A DNA stretch of 64,000 nt from Halanaerobiales bacterium (GCA_023128035.1 JAGMES010000002.1:15740-79739), one strand, 5' to 3'; positions 1 through 9,701 are shown, numbered from the stretch's first letter. Program-made: numbers and translations. Notes: generated by a model from the sequence alone, not told the origin.

Positions 1-1
1 T

Positions 2-3000
2 TCTTTAGTTCCTCCAGTCTCTTTCAGTGATCCACATACTCATCTTGCAGACTTAAATGGTGATGGTCTTCAGGATTTGGTAAGATTAGATGGAAAGGGT
101 ATCACATATTGGCCTTATCTAGGAAATTGTAGATGGGCTGAACCGATATTTTTAGATAATCCTCCAGACTTGCCGTTACGCTTTGATCCAAAAAGAATGT
201 TTTTTAATGATATTGATGGAGATGGATGTGCTGACTTAGTTTATGTAGATTTTGACAAAGTTATCTATTGGTTAAATCAAGGTGGAGTACGGTTAAGTGA
301 AGCACACGAAATTTTGTACACCCCACCAGTAACTTCTATGGATCAGATTCGTCTCGCTGATATGAAGGGAACAGGAACAACTGGAGTACTATGGACAAAT
401 AGGAATCTTGTAAGTCACAATAGTGATTATTATTATCTTGACTTTGCAGGTAGTTCGAAACCTTATTTACTTAATAAGATAGATAACGGGATGGGGTTAG
501 TAACAAAGATCGAATATGGAATGTCTACACATGAAGCAATCAGAGATCATAATAATGGCTCTCCATGGGAGACTTTTTTGCCATTCCCAGTTCCTGTTGT
601 TTCAGTTACCTCTATAACGGATGAAGCAACTAAACGTCAATCTCTCGCAAAATTTAGATATCATAATGGTCATTTTGATGGAATCAGTAGAGAGTTTGCT
701 GGTTTTGGTATGGTCGAGGTTGAGGAAGTGGGAGATGAGTCTATCCCAACTATGCTGACATATAATTGGCATCATTTAGGATTGGACCCGAAGGATCTCA
801 CTCATCCTTTAACTGATTTGGAAAGGCAGAGATTAAAAACTCTCAGAGGTAAGCTTCTAAAGACTGAAGTTTATGGAGCAGATGGTAGTCCAGATCAAGA
901 TAAGCCAATTTTAAGAACAACTAATCGCTGGGATTATCGAATTGTAGAGGTTATTGATGGTGTAGAGATATTGCTTTCATATCTTGTTGAGAGTCAGACA
1001 TTTCATTTGGAGAGAAAGGAGAAGGCTTTTAAGAAATTAATTATGAGAAATCTTTCCCATGATAGTCAGGGAAATATCACAGAACAGGAAGAAAGATGGG
1101 TGGATTTACTACATCCTGATTTATCTTCTTCATTATTTACTTCAATTGAGTATGTAACTGATCCAGCAAATAGATTTGTACGTAGACCGGCTAGAATTGT
1201 TCAGCGTGATACTGAAGGTAAGATCTTATCAACGGTTATTAGCTATTATGATAATTTACCTGAAGGCCAGATTGGTGAGCAAGGATTGTTAACCTGTCAG
1301 GAAAATCTAGTATTAACTGATGCGATTATCTCACAAGTTTATGGAGAAGATATCCCTGATTTTGCTCAGCTTGGTTATCAACGACGTTCTGGTGAAGATG
1401 GTTGGTGGGTTAATCAGGTTAAATACACAAGAGTAGATGATGTTAATGGAATTTTTGGAACAACTACTAATGCTCGTGGATATACAACTGAATTCTTTTT
1501 TGACTCCAATAAAATACAACCCAAACGAATTGTTGATGCTTTAGGAAATTCGACTGAAGCTGTGTTTAATTATCGTGCTAATAAACTAGAATCCTTAACT
1601 GATGCAAATGGTGTAACTATGAGTAATAGATATGATTCCCTTGGAAGATTGGAAAGAACAATTAAACCGGGTGATAGTGATTCTTTACCTACCATGCGTT
1701 TTGCTTATAAGACTGATCAAATGCCTATAGTGATTGAGACAGAAGAGCGAATTCAAAATGGACAAGAGAAAGTTAGAGTACGTCAACAGTTTCTGGATGG
1801 TTTTGGTGAAGTGATTGAAGAAAGATTCATAGGTAATCAAAGTGAAATTGTAGAAAAGAGTCAAACCTATACAGCTCGTGGTCAGCTTAAAGAACAATTT
1901 TTACCGTATTCTTTAAATGGTAGTGATTCTAATCCTGATGAATTGCCAAAGCGTAAATTTTACTATGATGCATTGGGTAGACTGTTGAGGGTCATAAATC
2001 CAGATGGTTCGGTACAAAATCAACAGATTGAAATAGGTGTAGCATTTTTAAATGATGAAGAAGATAATTTTAATTCTGCTCATTGTGATACTCCAACCAG
2101 GCTTATGTATGATTCAAGAGGTCAAATTATTGAAGTAGCAGTGAATGATAGTGGACGTTGGATTCCGATGAGATACAAATATGATCAGAAGGGGAATTTA
2201 GTTGCATCCGAAAATGCTCTTAATCAAAAAACTACCTTTGTCTATGATCTATTGGGTCGTCGTCTTTATACTGAAACTCCAGAGTCTGGTAAAGTTGTTT
2301 TTGTATTTGATGCAAATGGTAATCAGATTGAAAAGAGAGATGCAAATGATGGTGTACTTTGTTATGAATATGACGAATTGGATCGGTTAATATCTACATG
2401 TTCGCCTAAAACAGGAGAAGTTTTAAATGAATATACATTTAATGATTCAGCAAAGCCTGCACCGGTCGAGTTAGGAACAGGGAATTTTACTAAAGGAAGA
2501 ATTGTAAAGATCAAGCATCAGGGCGGAGAGGAATATTATGACTATGATTGTCTAGGAAGGACTACTAAAAAGGTACTCTGTCTATTTGAATTGCCAGATC
2601 AGGAGTTTAGATTAGATTTTTCTTATACAGCAGATGGTCAACTTTCAACTGTTACTTATCCTGCAAAAAGTCCTGGTTTGGAGAGATTACAGGTAAGATA
2701 TAATTATGATCAACGAGGTTTGTTGAGCAGTATTCCGAATTATATCCGGCATATTGATTATAATCTCTCTGGTCAGCGTACTCGGGTTGAATATGCAAAT
2801 GGGGTAACAACAACATATGATTATGATCGAGAATCGTTCAGATTAAAGGAATTGATTACTCACGATGGTTCGAATTCTGTATTACAAGAGTATCGATATG
2901 AGTATGATTTGGTTGGTAATTTACTTAAGGTAAACTCACCTGATCTCATGATTGCTACGAGTTATCTATATGATGATCTTTATCGTTTAAAAGAGGCGAC

Positions 3001-4561
3001 TACACAGGCGGGGAATAATTGGAGATATGAGTATGATGATTTAGGTAATTTGGTTTTTAAGTCTGATGTCGGGCGTTATCAATATGATGAAAATGGTTTA
3101 ATTAACAGTGTTGGTGATGATCTGTTTACTCACACAGCTTTGGGACAAATGAAGGATACGCCGTGGGGAGAATATGCTTATGATTTAAATGGCTATCTGA
3201 GATCTGTTACAAGAAATAGTGGGCAGATGGAGTGTGTTTATGATCATACTGGTAAGAGAGTTAGCATGGAGGTAAAGGCTGCTGAGTCTTCGGAGAGATT
3301 GTTTACTCCGGATGAGTTGATATTTATCAAGGATGGAGCTCTTTTTGCCCGTATTCTAGATTGTGGGAAGCAGGTTGCGCAGGTTAGGATTGGGGGATCG
3401 GGAGTTAGTTTTCTGCATGGGGATCATTTGGGGAGCACGGGGATTGTGACTGGCCCAGAAGGTCAAGTGGTTCAAAAAATATACTATGATCCATTTGGCT
3501 CAATCTTAGAAAACTATGTTTTTGATCAAGAAAACGAAACCTTTGTCCTATATACAGGTGAAGTCTGGGATGCCTGGTCAGAGTTACTATATCTAAACGC
3601 TAGATATTATAACCCCAAGCTAGGTCGATTCATAACTCCTGATGCAATCATCTCAGAAATCTTTCAACCTCTATCCTGGAATCGCTACAGTTATGTCCGA
3701 AATAATCCTCTTTGTTTTGTAGACCCGACAGGTCATTTTTGGGAAGAAGTAGGGGATTGGTTTAAAGATAATTGGAAATCTTTTGTGATTTCTGTAGTGA
3801 CAATAACTGCAGTTGTTGCCTTGACAGTTGTTACCTTTGGAGCTGGAGCTCTAATCGGTGTCGGAATAGCTATGGCTGTAGGTGGAACAATAGGAGGGAT
3901 TGCAGCACATCAAGCTGGAGGTGACATACTCTCTGGAATTCTGGTCGGAATGGCTGCAGGTGGTGCGGCAGCCTTTGGGGGCTTAGGAATTCAAGCAGGC
4001 GTAGGAGCTTTACTTGGTAATGGTTTATTGGCAACTATAGCTAGTGGTGCCTTTTCAGGTGCAGTTTCTGGTGCGGCAATGGGCTTTGCTTCCGGATATG
4101 CTGGTGGACAAGGAGATGCAGGTAGGATATTTGATAGAATGTGGAAAGGTGCCTTAACTGGAGCTATTGTGGGTGCAGCATTTGGCGCCACATCTTATGC
4201 TCTTAAAGACTTAAAAGTAGATTTCCATAAACCTTCTGCTTCAGAAACTAGAGAAATGCTGAAGTCTGCTTCTAAAAAGGCAGGAGAAGAAATTATCAAA
4301 CAAGCTGAATCTGGAAATTTAACTGCAGGATCTGCAGCATCTTCATTTGGTAAAAATCTCGGTAGTGAATTATTTTCAAATATGGTTCGGTTCGGAAGTG
4401 AATCTGGACATACAATTTTCACACCTCTGGTTACTCAAAGCTTACACTTTGGTTTGACAGGGGCTGCTAGTGGAGCATTAGTTCTGGATTGGGCGGATGA
4501 TATATGGGATTATCTTGTGAATAATGATCTGGCGAAGATTAGTTTTGGTGGGGAGTTTTGA
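2..4561 (+). CDS. SpvB/TcB-TcC-like Rhs (YD-repeat) toxin, 5'-truncated by window edge
   Basis: The frame is open from the left edge, so the N-terminus is missing; about 1519 residues remain. Residues 18-75 carry FG-GAP/VCBS-like motifs (DLNGDGLQDLV, DIDGDGCADLV). Residues about 150-290 match the TcdB toxin mid-region type (NKIDNGMG; YHNGHFDG followed by REFAGFG). A long series of YD repeats (YDxxGR, YDxxGN) runs from about 500 to 1120. The Rhs core ends with the conserved RYSYVRNNP...DPTGH block near residue 1241. Such proteins form a hollow shell that encloses a C-terminal toxin, cleaved just after this block. The last ~275 residues form a Gly/Ala-rich hydrophobic stretch, then a soluble tail, with no toxin family I recognise. 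Function as a secreted or injected toxin is inferred from the family. No Tc A-type gene lies in the window; the left flank is not visible. Confidence 0.85.
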   Translation, partial: SLVPPVSFSDPHTHLADLNGDGLQDLVRLDGKGITYWPYLGNCRWAEPIFLDNPPDLPLRFDPKRMFFNDIDGDGCADLVYVDFDKVIYWLNQGGVRLSEAHEILYTPPVTSMDQIRLADMKGTGTTGVLWTNRNLVSHNSDYYYLDFAGSSKPYLLNKIDNGMGLVTKIEYGMSTHEAIRDHNNGSPWETFLPFPVPVVSVTSITDEATKRQSLAKFRYHNGHFDGISREFAGFGMVEVEEVGDESIPTMLTYNWHHLGLDPKDLTHPLTDLERQRLKTLRGKLLKTEVYGADGSPDQDKPILRTTNRWDYRIVEVIDGVEILLSYLVESQTFHLERKEKAFKKLIMRNLSHDSQGNITEQEERWVDLLHPDLSSSLFTSIEYVTDPANRFVRRPARIVQRDTEGKILSTVISYYDNLPEGQIGEQGLLTCQENLVLTDAIISQVYGEDIPDFAQLGYQRRSGEDGWWVNQVKYTRVDDVNGIFGTTTNARGYTTEFFFDSNKIQPKRIVDALGNSTEAVFNYRANKLESLTDANGVTMSNRYDSLGRLERTIKPGDSDSLPTMRFAYKTDQMPIVIETEERIQNGQEKVRVRQQFLDGFGEVIEERFIGNQSEIVEKSQTYTARGQLKEQFLPYSLNGSDSNPDELPKRKFYYDALGRLLRVINPDGSVQNQQIEIGVAFLNDEEDNFNSAHCDTPTRLMYDSRGQIIEVAVNDSGRWIPMRYKYDQKGNLVASENALNQKTTFVYDLLGRRLYTETPESGKVVFVFDANGNQIEKRDANDGVLCYEYDELDRLISTCSPKTGEVLNEYTFNDSAKPAPVELGTGNFTKGRIVKIKHQGGEEYYDYDCLGRTTKKVLCLFELPDQEFRLDFSYTADGQLSTVTYPAKSPGLERLQVRYNYDQRGLLSSIPNYIRHIDYNLSGQRTRVEYANGVTTTYDYDRESFRLKELITHDGSNSVLQEYRYEYDLVGNLLKVNSPDLMIATSYLYDDLYRLKEATTQAGNNWRYEYDDLGNLVFKSDVGRYQYDENGLINSVGDDLFTHTALGQMKDTPWGEYAYDLNGYLRSVTRNSGQMECVYDHTGKRVSMEVKAAESSERLFTPDELIFIKDGALFARILDCGKQVAQVRIGGSGVSFLHGDHLGSTGIVTGPEGQVVQKIYYDPFGSILENYVFDQENETFVLYTGEVWDAWSELLYLNARYYNPKLGRFITPDAIISEIFQPLSWNRYSYVRNNPLCFVDPTGHFWEEVGDWFKDNWKSFVISVVTITAVVALTVVTFGAGALIGVGIAMAVGGTIGGIAAHQAGGDILSGILVGMAAGGAAAFGGLGIQAGVGALLGNGLLATIASGAFSGAVSGAAMGFASGYAGGQGDAGRIFDRMWKGALTGAIVGAAFGATSYALKDLKVDFHKPSASETREMLKSASKKAGEEIIKQAESGNLTAGSAASSFGKNLGSELFSNMVRFGSESGHTIFTPLVTQSLHFGLTGAASGALVLDWADDIWDYLVNNDLAKISFGGEF

Positions 4562-4665
4562 TATTGTGATTGACAGGCTAGCTTTCTCGGAGTAATCAAG
4601 CCACTTTTAAAGATACTAAGTTTTATGAAAGTAATACTTTCATAAATTATAAAGAAGATATTCGT

Positions 4666-4872
4666 ATGGAATTGACGCAATGCGACTACTCAGTTATTTT
4701 GGAGTGGAAAGAGTTTTTTGCAATGGATGGGGTTAAAGTTCAGGAATATTCCATTTCATGTCATAACTATGATGGAAGTGAAGAGACTTTGTATTCCATG
4801 AATTGGTCTGTTGTCGGTTATCATTTTAGAGTACGCGGTGATGATGAGAAAATTATGAGGGAGTTCATTTGA
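4666..4872 (+). CDS. Small hypothetical ORF after the Rhs toxin, possible immunity gene or remnant
   Basis: A 68-residue ORF starting with ATG, with no convincing ribosome site. The same frame is open upstream to about 4582 without a start codon and still reads like protein (ATFKDTKFYESNTFINYKED), so this may be the 3' end of a decayed gene. It is acidic and rich in aromatic residues and shows no family I recognise. Its place directly behind an Rhs toxin is where an immunity gene is expected, but that is position-based inference only. Confidence 0.3.
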   Translation: MELTQCDYSVILEWKEFFAMDGVKVQEYSISCHNYDGSEETLYSMNWSVVGYHFRVRGDDEKIMREFI

Positions 4873-4934
4873 AAGCATAATGCTTTAGTTCGGGAGATTT
4901 GACATCATTATTACTTAAGACTAATTAAATGAGT

Positions 4935-4989
4935 ATTACCTATACAAAAAAGGTACTGGAGTAATCCAGTACCTTTTTGTATAGGTAAT
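4935..4989. terminator. Long symmetric hairpin, probable bidirectional terminator
   Basis: ATTACCTATACAAAAA plus GGTACTGGA pairs with TCCAGTACC plus TTTTTGTATAGGTAAT around a GTAA loop, with one bulged A. The A-run and T-run flank the GC core on both sides, so it could terminate on either strand. It follows the Rhs toxin and its small downstream ORF. Confidence 0.7.
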
Positions 4990-5116
4990 GGTGAAGATAT
5001 AATAAAGGATTTGCTGAAATATTATCGAAGTAACCAGTTATGAATAAAAATAGAAGATAAATTCAAAAAATAAAGATCAAAAAATAAAGATCAATAAATT
5101 CTTGAATAAACTAAAG

Positions 5117-5149
5117 GGCAGACTCAAAATGCTAATCTTTGAGTCTGCC
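5117..5149 (+). terminator. Hairpin terminator
   Basis: GGCAGACTCAAA (5117-5128) pairs exactly with TTTGAGTCTGCC (5138-5149) around a 9-nt loop, followed by a T-rich stretch. There is no gene between it and the previous hairpin, so it is a second stop signal or the end of a lost gene. Confidence 0.55.
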
Positions 5150-5230
5150 TTTAAATTTTAACAATATATCGTAAAATTATTTCGTAATTAGATGAAGTAT
5201 GATATAATTCTATAGTACTAAAAAGTTACA

Positions 5231-5358
5231 ATATGATTCGCTCACAAAAAGTATTTTAGTCGCACTTGCATACCATATAAAGTATTGACATCGCCAATTC
5301 AGTATTTTATATGGTATGCAAGCTCTTGTGTGACTACTTTTTGTGGGCTAATCATAAT
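5231..5358 (+). repeat. 128-bp palindromic repeat element, copy 1
   Basis: Two arms of about 55 bp form a near-palindrome. The ends are ATATGATTCG and, on the other strand, ATTATGATTAG; both are followed by CxCACAAAAAGTA. The inner arms share CTTGCATACCATATAAA. A second copy lies in opposite orientation at 16847-16983. The two ends differ consistently (one carries TATTTTAGTCG, the other GTAGTCxCACAA), so copies can be oriented. It encodes no protein. A MITE-like mobile repeat is the best reading; a folded RNA leader is the alternative. It lies about 40 bp upstream of the AlkD-like gene. Confidence 0.75.
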
Positions 5359-5400
5359 ACATCGTGTTCTGACCATAATACATCTATAAAGGAGTGAAAA

Positions 5401-6066
5401 ATGGATACAATAAACTTAATAAAATGTTTGAAAGAAGATATTTCAAAAATCGAAACTACTCACATAGCTGCTGAACTTTCAAAAATAGCCAATAAATATT
5501 ATAAAGAAGTTCCCGAATCTGATGAAAAGCTGCTTGAAGTTTGTGAACAGTTAATTGCTTCAAATAAAATGAGTTTATTCTCAATAGCAACACTTTGGAT
5601 CAAAAAAAGAAAAACTACAATTGATATGAAATATTTTTCGACCATAGAAAATTGGCTATATAAATATATACATCATTGGGGCACATGTGATCAGTTTTGT
5701 TATAGGGTATTAAATCCTTTTGTTGATAAATATCCCGAACTGTTTGAAAATGTACTAGTATGGGCTGATTCAGATCAAACTTATGTCAGAAGAGCAGCCC
5801 CAGTGTCTATGATTCGTATTGGTAAAGGCTTTAGAGTAAAATCTGATATAGATAAAGTTATTGTTATTGTTGAAAAGTTAAAAGATGATAACCACCTACA
5901 TATTCAAAAAGGTATTGGGTGCTTGCTCAAATATTCGTATCATGCATATCCTGATGAAGTATTGAATTATTTAAGAAACAATGTGAATAATCTTTCTCGT
6001 ACAACATTTAGATATGCATTAGAAAAAGTACCAAAGGAAATTAAACAAGAGATGATGAAATTATAA
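5401..6066 (+). CDS. DNA alkylation repair protein, AlkD-like (HEAT-repeat glycosylase family)
   Basis: 221 residues, ATG start behind AAAGGAGTG. Helical throughout, in the pattern of AlkD-family HEAT-like repeats. The family signature is around residues 90-145: HHWGTCDQFCYRV (candidate catalytic Asp), FVDKYPE, then WADSDQTYVRRAAPVSMI with the conserved Arg-Arg-Ala. AlkD enzymes excise N3/N7-alkylated purines such as 3-methyladenine from DNA without base flipping. The cytosolic role is inferred from the family; the exact catalytic Trp residues cannot be confirmed by eye. It is followed after 41 nt by the helicase gene on the same strand, so the two may be co-transcribed. A palindromic repeat sits directly upstream. 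Confidence 0.8.
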   Translation: MDTINLIKCLKEDISKIETTHIAAELSKIANKYYKEVPESDEKLLEVCEQLIASNKMSLFSIATLWIKKRKTTIDMKYFSTIENWLYKYIHHWGTCDQFCYRVLNPFVDKYPELFENVLVWADSDQTYVRRAAPVSMIRIGKGFRVKSDIDKVIVIVEKLKDDNHLHIQKGIGCLLKYSYHAYPDEVLNYLRNNVNNLSRTTFRYALEKVPKEIKQEMMKL

Positions 6067-6107
6067 TAGTATATATTTCATGAACATAGCAGTAAAAAAA
6101 TAAGAGA

Positions 6108-7415
6108 GTGGTGGTTTTTTTGGAAAACTTTTTGGAACTAGGAATTCGTCCTGAAATAAATAAAACTTTAAAAAACAATGGAATTGTCAAACCAACTCCA
6201 ATCCAGGAAAAAACAATACCAGAATTACTCAAAGGTAAGGATGTAATTGCTCAAGCTCAAACCGGTACTGGGAAGACTCTGGCTTTTGTCTTACCTATTC
6301 TAGAATTGATTGATCCTCAAAAAGAGCATATTCAAGCATTAATTATTACCCCAACGAGGGAGTTAGCTTTACAAATTACAAATGAAATTAAGAAAATGGT
6401 TAAAGAAACAGAAGAGATAAAAGTACTCGCTGTCTATGGTGGACAAGATGTCGAACGACAGATGAAAAGACTTAAAGGCCCTAGACATATCGTAATTGCT
6501 ACACCAGGGAGACTTCTAGATCACATACGTCGAGGTACAATTAGTCTTTCTAAAATATCCAAGCTTGTACTAGATGAAGCAGATGAAATATTGCGTCGTG
6601 GATTCTTAGAAGAGTTGGAGGATATTGTACGTAAAATTCCATCCAATCGACAAACTATGCTATTCTCTGCAACAATGCCAGATCAGGTAAAGATGTTAGG
6701 GAAAAAATATATGAATAAGCCAGTAGATATACGTGTTAAAGGGACACAGGTTACTTTAGAAGAGATCAAACAATTAGTAGTAGAAGTAACTGACGCAAAT
6801 AAAGAGAAAATCTTATTTAATCTAATTGATGAACAACGTCCATATTTAGCTATGATCTTTTGTCGAACAAAACAAAAAGTGATGTCACTTAATTTAGCAT
6901 TACAACAAAACGGCTACGACTCTGATGAAATTCATGGTGATTTATCTCAAAACAAAAGAGAACAAGTCATGAAACGTTTTCGTCAGGCTAAATTTCAAAT
7001 TTTAGTGGCAACTGATGTGGCAGCTAGGGGATTGGATGTAGAAGGTATTACCCATGTATTTAATTATGATATTCCTCATGATGTAGATAGTTATATACAT
7101 CGTATCGGTCGTACTGGCCGCGCTGGAGAAAAGGGAGTTGCCATTACCTTAGTGCAAAATAAGGATATGGAAAGATTAGATAGAATTGAACGTGGAATCA
7201 AAAAAGCTATAAAAACAGCGAATGATGAGACAAGTTCTTATGAAAAGACTGGGTTTAAAAAGTCAGAGGGTTATCAGAAGAAAAAGCAGGAACAGCGAAA
7301 AAGAGGTAAGGATACCTCTAAAGGAAAGCACCGAAATCAGAAGGCTGCTCATAAAAAGAGTGATAGTCGATCTAGTCGGGGTAAGTCTAAGCTAAAAAAG
7401 CGTAGAGGAAGATAA
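6108..7415 (+). CDS. DEAD-box ATP-dependent RNA helicase (CshA/DeaD type)
   Basis: 435 residues. All helicase motifs are visible: Q motif (KPTPIQ), motif I AQTGTGKT, Ia PTRELA, TPGR, II LDEADE, III SAT, then in the second domain [21 protein letters not shown] and [10 protein letters not shown]. Residues about 375-435 are a Lys/Arg-rich tail, as in CshA-type helicases that bind rRNA or degradosome partners. It unwinds short RNA duplexes with ATP in the cytosol, acting in ribosome assembly or mRNA decay (family knowledge). The start is uncertain: GTG at 6108 or 6111, or TTG at 6120, which would give MENFLELG behind a GAGAGTGGTGG stretch and fits the usual N-terminus. Confidence 0.93.
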   Translation: MVVFLENFLELGIRPEINKTLKNNGIVKPTPIQEKTIPELLKGKDVIAQAQTGTGKTLAFVLPILELIDPQKEHIQALIITPTRELALQITNEIKKMVKETEEIKVLAVYGGQDVERQMKRLKGPRHIVIATPGRLLDHIRRGTISLSKISKLVLDEADEILRRGFLEELEDIVRKIPSNRQTMLFSATMPDQVKMLGKKYMNKPVDIRVKGTQVTLEEIKQLVVEVTDANKEKILFNLIDEQRPYLAMIFCRTKQKVMSLNLALQQNGYDSDEIHGDLSQNKREQVMKRFRQAKFQILVATDVAARGLDVEGITHVFNYDIPHDVDSYIHRIGRTGRAGEKGVAITLVQNKDMERLDRIERGIKKAIKTANDETSSYEKTGFKKSEGYQKKKQEQRKRGKDTSKGKHRNQKAAHKKSDSRSSRGKSKLKKRRGR

Positions 7416-7455
7416 CATTTTTTAAGCATCCTTTTCAAATGAAAAATTGACTTAT

Positions 7456-7504
7456 GCCTATTGTGTACTTATGAGTGAATGGCGTTCATGAGTACATGAT
7501 AGGC
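7456..7504 (+). terminator. Imperfect hairpin downstream of the helicase
   Basis: GCCTATTGTGTACTTATGA pairs with TCATGAGTACATGATAGGC, with G-U pairs at the mismatches, so the RNA stem is nearly complete. Only a weak T-run follows (TATTTCT). It is probably a terminator or 3'-end stabiliser for the helicase transcript. Confidence 0.45.
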
Positions 7505-7622
7505 TATTTCTATGGAAATATTTTGATTTAGATGAAGGAATTCATCTGTTTCAAGATGAATTATATTTAAGAAAAATACTACATATAAATTATAACTAAT
7601 CTAAGTAAGGAAGGTGTATATT

Positions 7623-7865
7623 ATGCTAATAAGACGATTACTTTTTCTATTTATCACAATTACACATTTGTTAGCAACATTAATGTGGAAAGATTGGCTG
7701 TATTTTAATCATGGAAGAGAGATCGCTTCAGTTTATTGGATAATCATTTGTTTGGAATTTATGGTTTCAATTATAATACTATGGCCCTCATTAATGAAAG
7801 AAGAAAAATTCAACTTGTTCATTGCAAAGTTGAGAAAGTATTTAAACTCATATTATAATTCCTAA
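7623..7865 (+). CDS. Small membrane protein, unknown function
   Basis: 80 residues from ATG at 7623, chosen over the upstream GTG at 7614 because AAGGAAGG sits about 7 nt before it. Two hydrophobic segments (residues about 4-21 and 38-55) are joined by a short polar loop (MWKDWLYFNHGRE), and the C-terminal tail is basic. This fits a two-span inner-membrane protein. No family recognised. It stands alone between the helicase hairpin and the secreted-protein gene. Confidence 0.5.
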   Translation: MLIRRLLFLFITITHLLATLMWKDWLYFNHGREIASVYWIIICLEFMVSIIILWPSLMKEEKFNLFIAKLRKYLNSYYNS

Positions 7866-7997
7866 TTATTCATTTAAAAACTCATATTTTTTCGAAAAAT
7901 ATGGAACAAAAGATTGAATTTAGCATCTAAAATTGTTAGAATGTAAATGTTGAGTATTTATACTGCAATTCAATCATTAATAAAGGAGGCCAAATTT

Positions 7998-9569
7998 ATG
8001 AAGAAATCAGTATTTATTCTAATGTTAGTAACAACGCTAATATTAACAACTGGAGGAATATGTTTAGCAGGAGGTATGTTCACAATTGAAATACCATACA
8101 ATGTACTTCCACCAGATCGCATTTACGCTGAAACTTTACTGAATTTAGGTTCAAGGTATGAAGAAATGGGCTGGTATTCTGAAGAAATAATGCGTTCAAT
8201 TTTATCACAGGTTGACAATGTCTTACGTGAGTATAGAAATATAAGAAGTTTTGAAGATTATCAAGAAATTTTTGGAGAAAGACTTCTTCAAAGAAATTTT
8301 AATGGTAATTTTGCAAAACTTTCAGAAGTTTATGATAGGGCTATAGCCTGTGAAGACCAGGAGAAATATCAGGAATCATTTGCTGCATGGCATGAATTCC
8401 AAAGACTGCTTAACGATTTATACTACACAAATTATGACTATTATGAACCTGATAGATATTGGGGTGAGGATTTATACGCAGGTGATGAATATGATGATTA
8501 CCAAGACAAACCTCGAGAGATACATTTGGATGGTTATTTATTTAGAGATTATGCTAGATATGAGAATTTACTATATAGTATAGATGAATATCTATATAGC
8601 GAAGGATTGAAAATAGAAAAGGCTAATTATGATGAATTAAATAACATATCAACAAAAACAATGGATTTGATTCATCAGGCAGATGAGTCATGGGAAGAAC
8701 TTATTGCTTTGTTAGAAAAGGTAATTTGTAAAAATTATGATTATCCAGAGTCCTATGAAAATAATCCTAATGTATATGATTATCATAAAGCTTCTGATAC
8801 AAATAACGATACAACTGCTGATACAATTACAGATACTGATACAGAAACTGAACAACTCGATAGAAAAACTGCTGAGGAAAATAATGATACTGGATATATG
8901 TTACATTTAGAAGGAGATTACGAGGGTGCAATCGAAGCTTTTGAGACAGCTTTATCTTATGACTATACTTATTTTCTGCCCTATTATAATTATGCGCGGA
9001 CAATTTGCGTTATGATGAGTGAAGATAATGATGACTTTGATTTCTATGAAGCTGGAATTATAGAACTTTTATATATAGTTAATGAATTAAATCCTGGATA
9101 TGTTAAAAATATAGAAAATGATTCTGCTTTTGATGTAATGAAAAAAGATTTTATCTATTACATGCTTTTAGGATATACTATTGACAATACTGAAAATGTG
9201 AAGACTATTTTACAGGAATTAGATTGGTATATTGAAGACCCACTTCAAGAACATCATCCATATTTAGGTGGAGCGACATTTGATGAAAATGGAATGGTAA
9301 CACTATGGTATTATCCAATTAATTTTTATCAACTTTTTGAGTATGAACTTCATAAATTCCAAGGAAAATATGAAGTAAATGGAAATAAAATTACTATATA
9401 TTTAAATGAAAAGATGTTGCGGAGAAGAACATATGATGATATTAGAACCAATGATTCAGAATATGAAGAAGTTAACATTTTGCACGGGTACTTAGATGAA
9501 GATGGAAGTGTGATAATTGATATCTTTGAATACCCATTATTATATCAATATAAACAATTTGGTAGTTAA
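7998..9569 (+). CDS. Secreted acidic, Tyr-rich protein with TPR-like segment, unknown function
   Basis: 523 residues from ATG at 7998, set by AAAGGAGG 8 nt upstream; the frame is also open upstream to 7947, but that start has no ribosome site and would bury the signal. The N-terminus is a classic signal peptide (MKKS, hydrophobic core, cleavage near CLAGG). The mature part is unusually rich in Tyr, Asp and Glu. There is a low-complexity Thr/Asp linker near residues 270-295 (DTNNDTTADTITDTDT). A TPR-like pair follows (GDYEGAIEAFETAL, FLPYYNYA). The C-terminal ~100 residues look like a beta-rich domain (GKYEVNGNKITIYLNE). Likely exported to the cell surface. No specific role can be assigned. 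The stop codon lies in the stem of the following terminator. Confidence 0.7.
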   Translation: MKKSVFILMLVTTLILTTGGICLAGGMFTIEIPYNVLPPDRIYAETLLNLGSRYEEMGWYSEEIMRSILSQVDNVLREYRNIRSFEDYQEIFGERLLQRNFNGNFAKLSEVYDRAIACEDQEKYQESFAAWHEFQRLLNDLYYTNYDYYEPDRYWGEDLYAGDEYDDYQDKPREIHLDGYLFRDYARYENLLYSIDEYLYSEGLKIEKANYDELNNISTKTMDLIHQADESWEELIALLEKVICKNYDYPESYENNPNVYDYHKASDTNNDTTADTITDTDTETEQLDRKTAEENNDTGYMLHLEGDYEGAIEAFETALSYDYTYFLPYYNYARTICVMMSEDNDDFDFYEAGIIELLYIVNELNPGYVKNIENDSAFDVMKKDFIYYMLLGYTIDNTENVKTILQELDWYIEDPLQEHHPYLGGATFDENGMVTLWYYPINFYQLFEYELHKFQGKYEVNGNKITIYLNEKMLRRRTYDDIRTNDSEYEEVNILHGYLDEDGSVIIDIFEYPLLYQYKQFGS

Positions 9570-9606
9570 TCAAAAAGCCTGTGGATTTTCCACAGGCTTT
9601 TTGATT
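9568..9606 (+). terminator. Strong terminator after the secreted protein gene
   Basis: AATCAAAAAGCCTGTGG pairs perfectly with CCACAGGCTTTTTGATT around a 5-nt loop: a GC-rich core with A and T flanks. It overlaps the preceding stop codon and could work on both strands. Confidence 0.85.
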
Positions 9607-9701
9607 ATGCAAAATTAATATTTGAATTGTGCATAATCGATTTTATTATTCCAATAAAGAGGGGATTTGAAAAAATAAAAGAATATTTAATTTAACGACA
9701 T

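Noticed and set aside
3991..4422. Two antisense ORFs inside the Rhs toxin, one Ala/Pro-rich
   Set aside because: They are the complement of Gly/Ala-rich coding sequence; no ribosome site and no family signature.
4625..4643. Perfect 9-bp inverted repeat ATGAAAGTA/TACTTTCAT
   Set aside because: Lies inside an open coding-like frame, has no T-run and no second copy; likely chance or an isolated operator at best.
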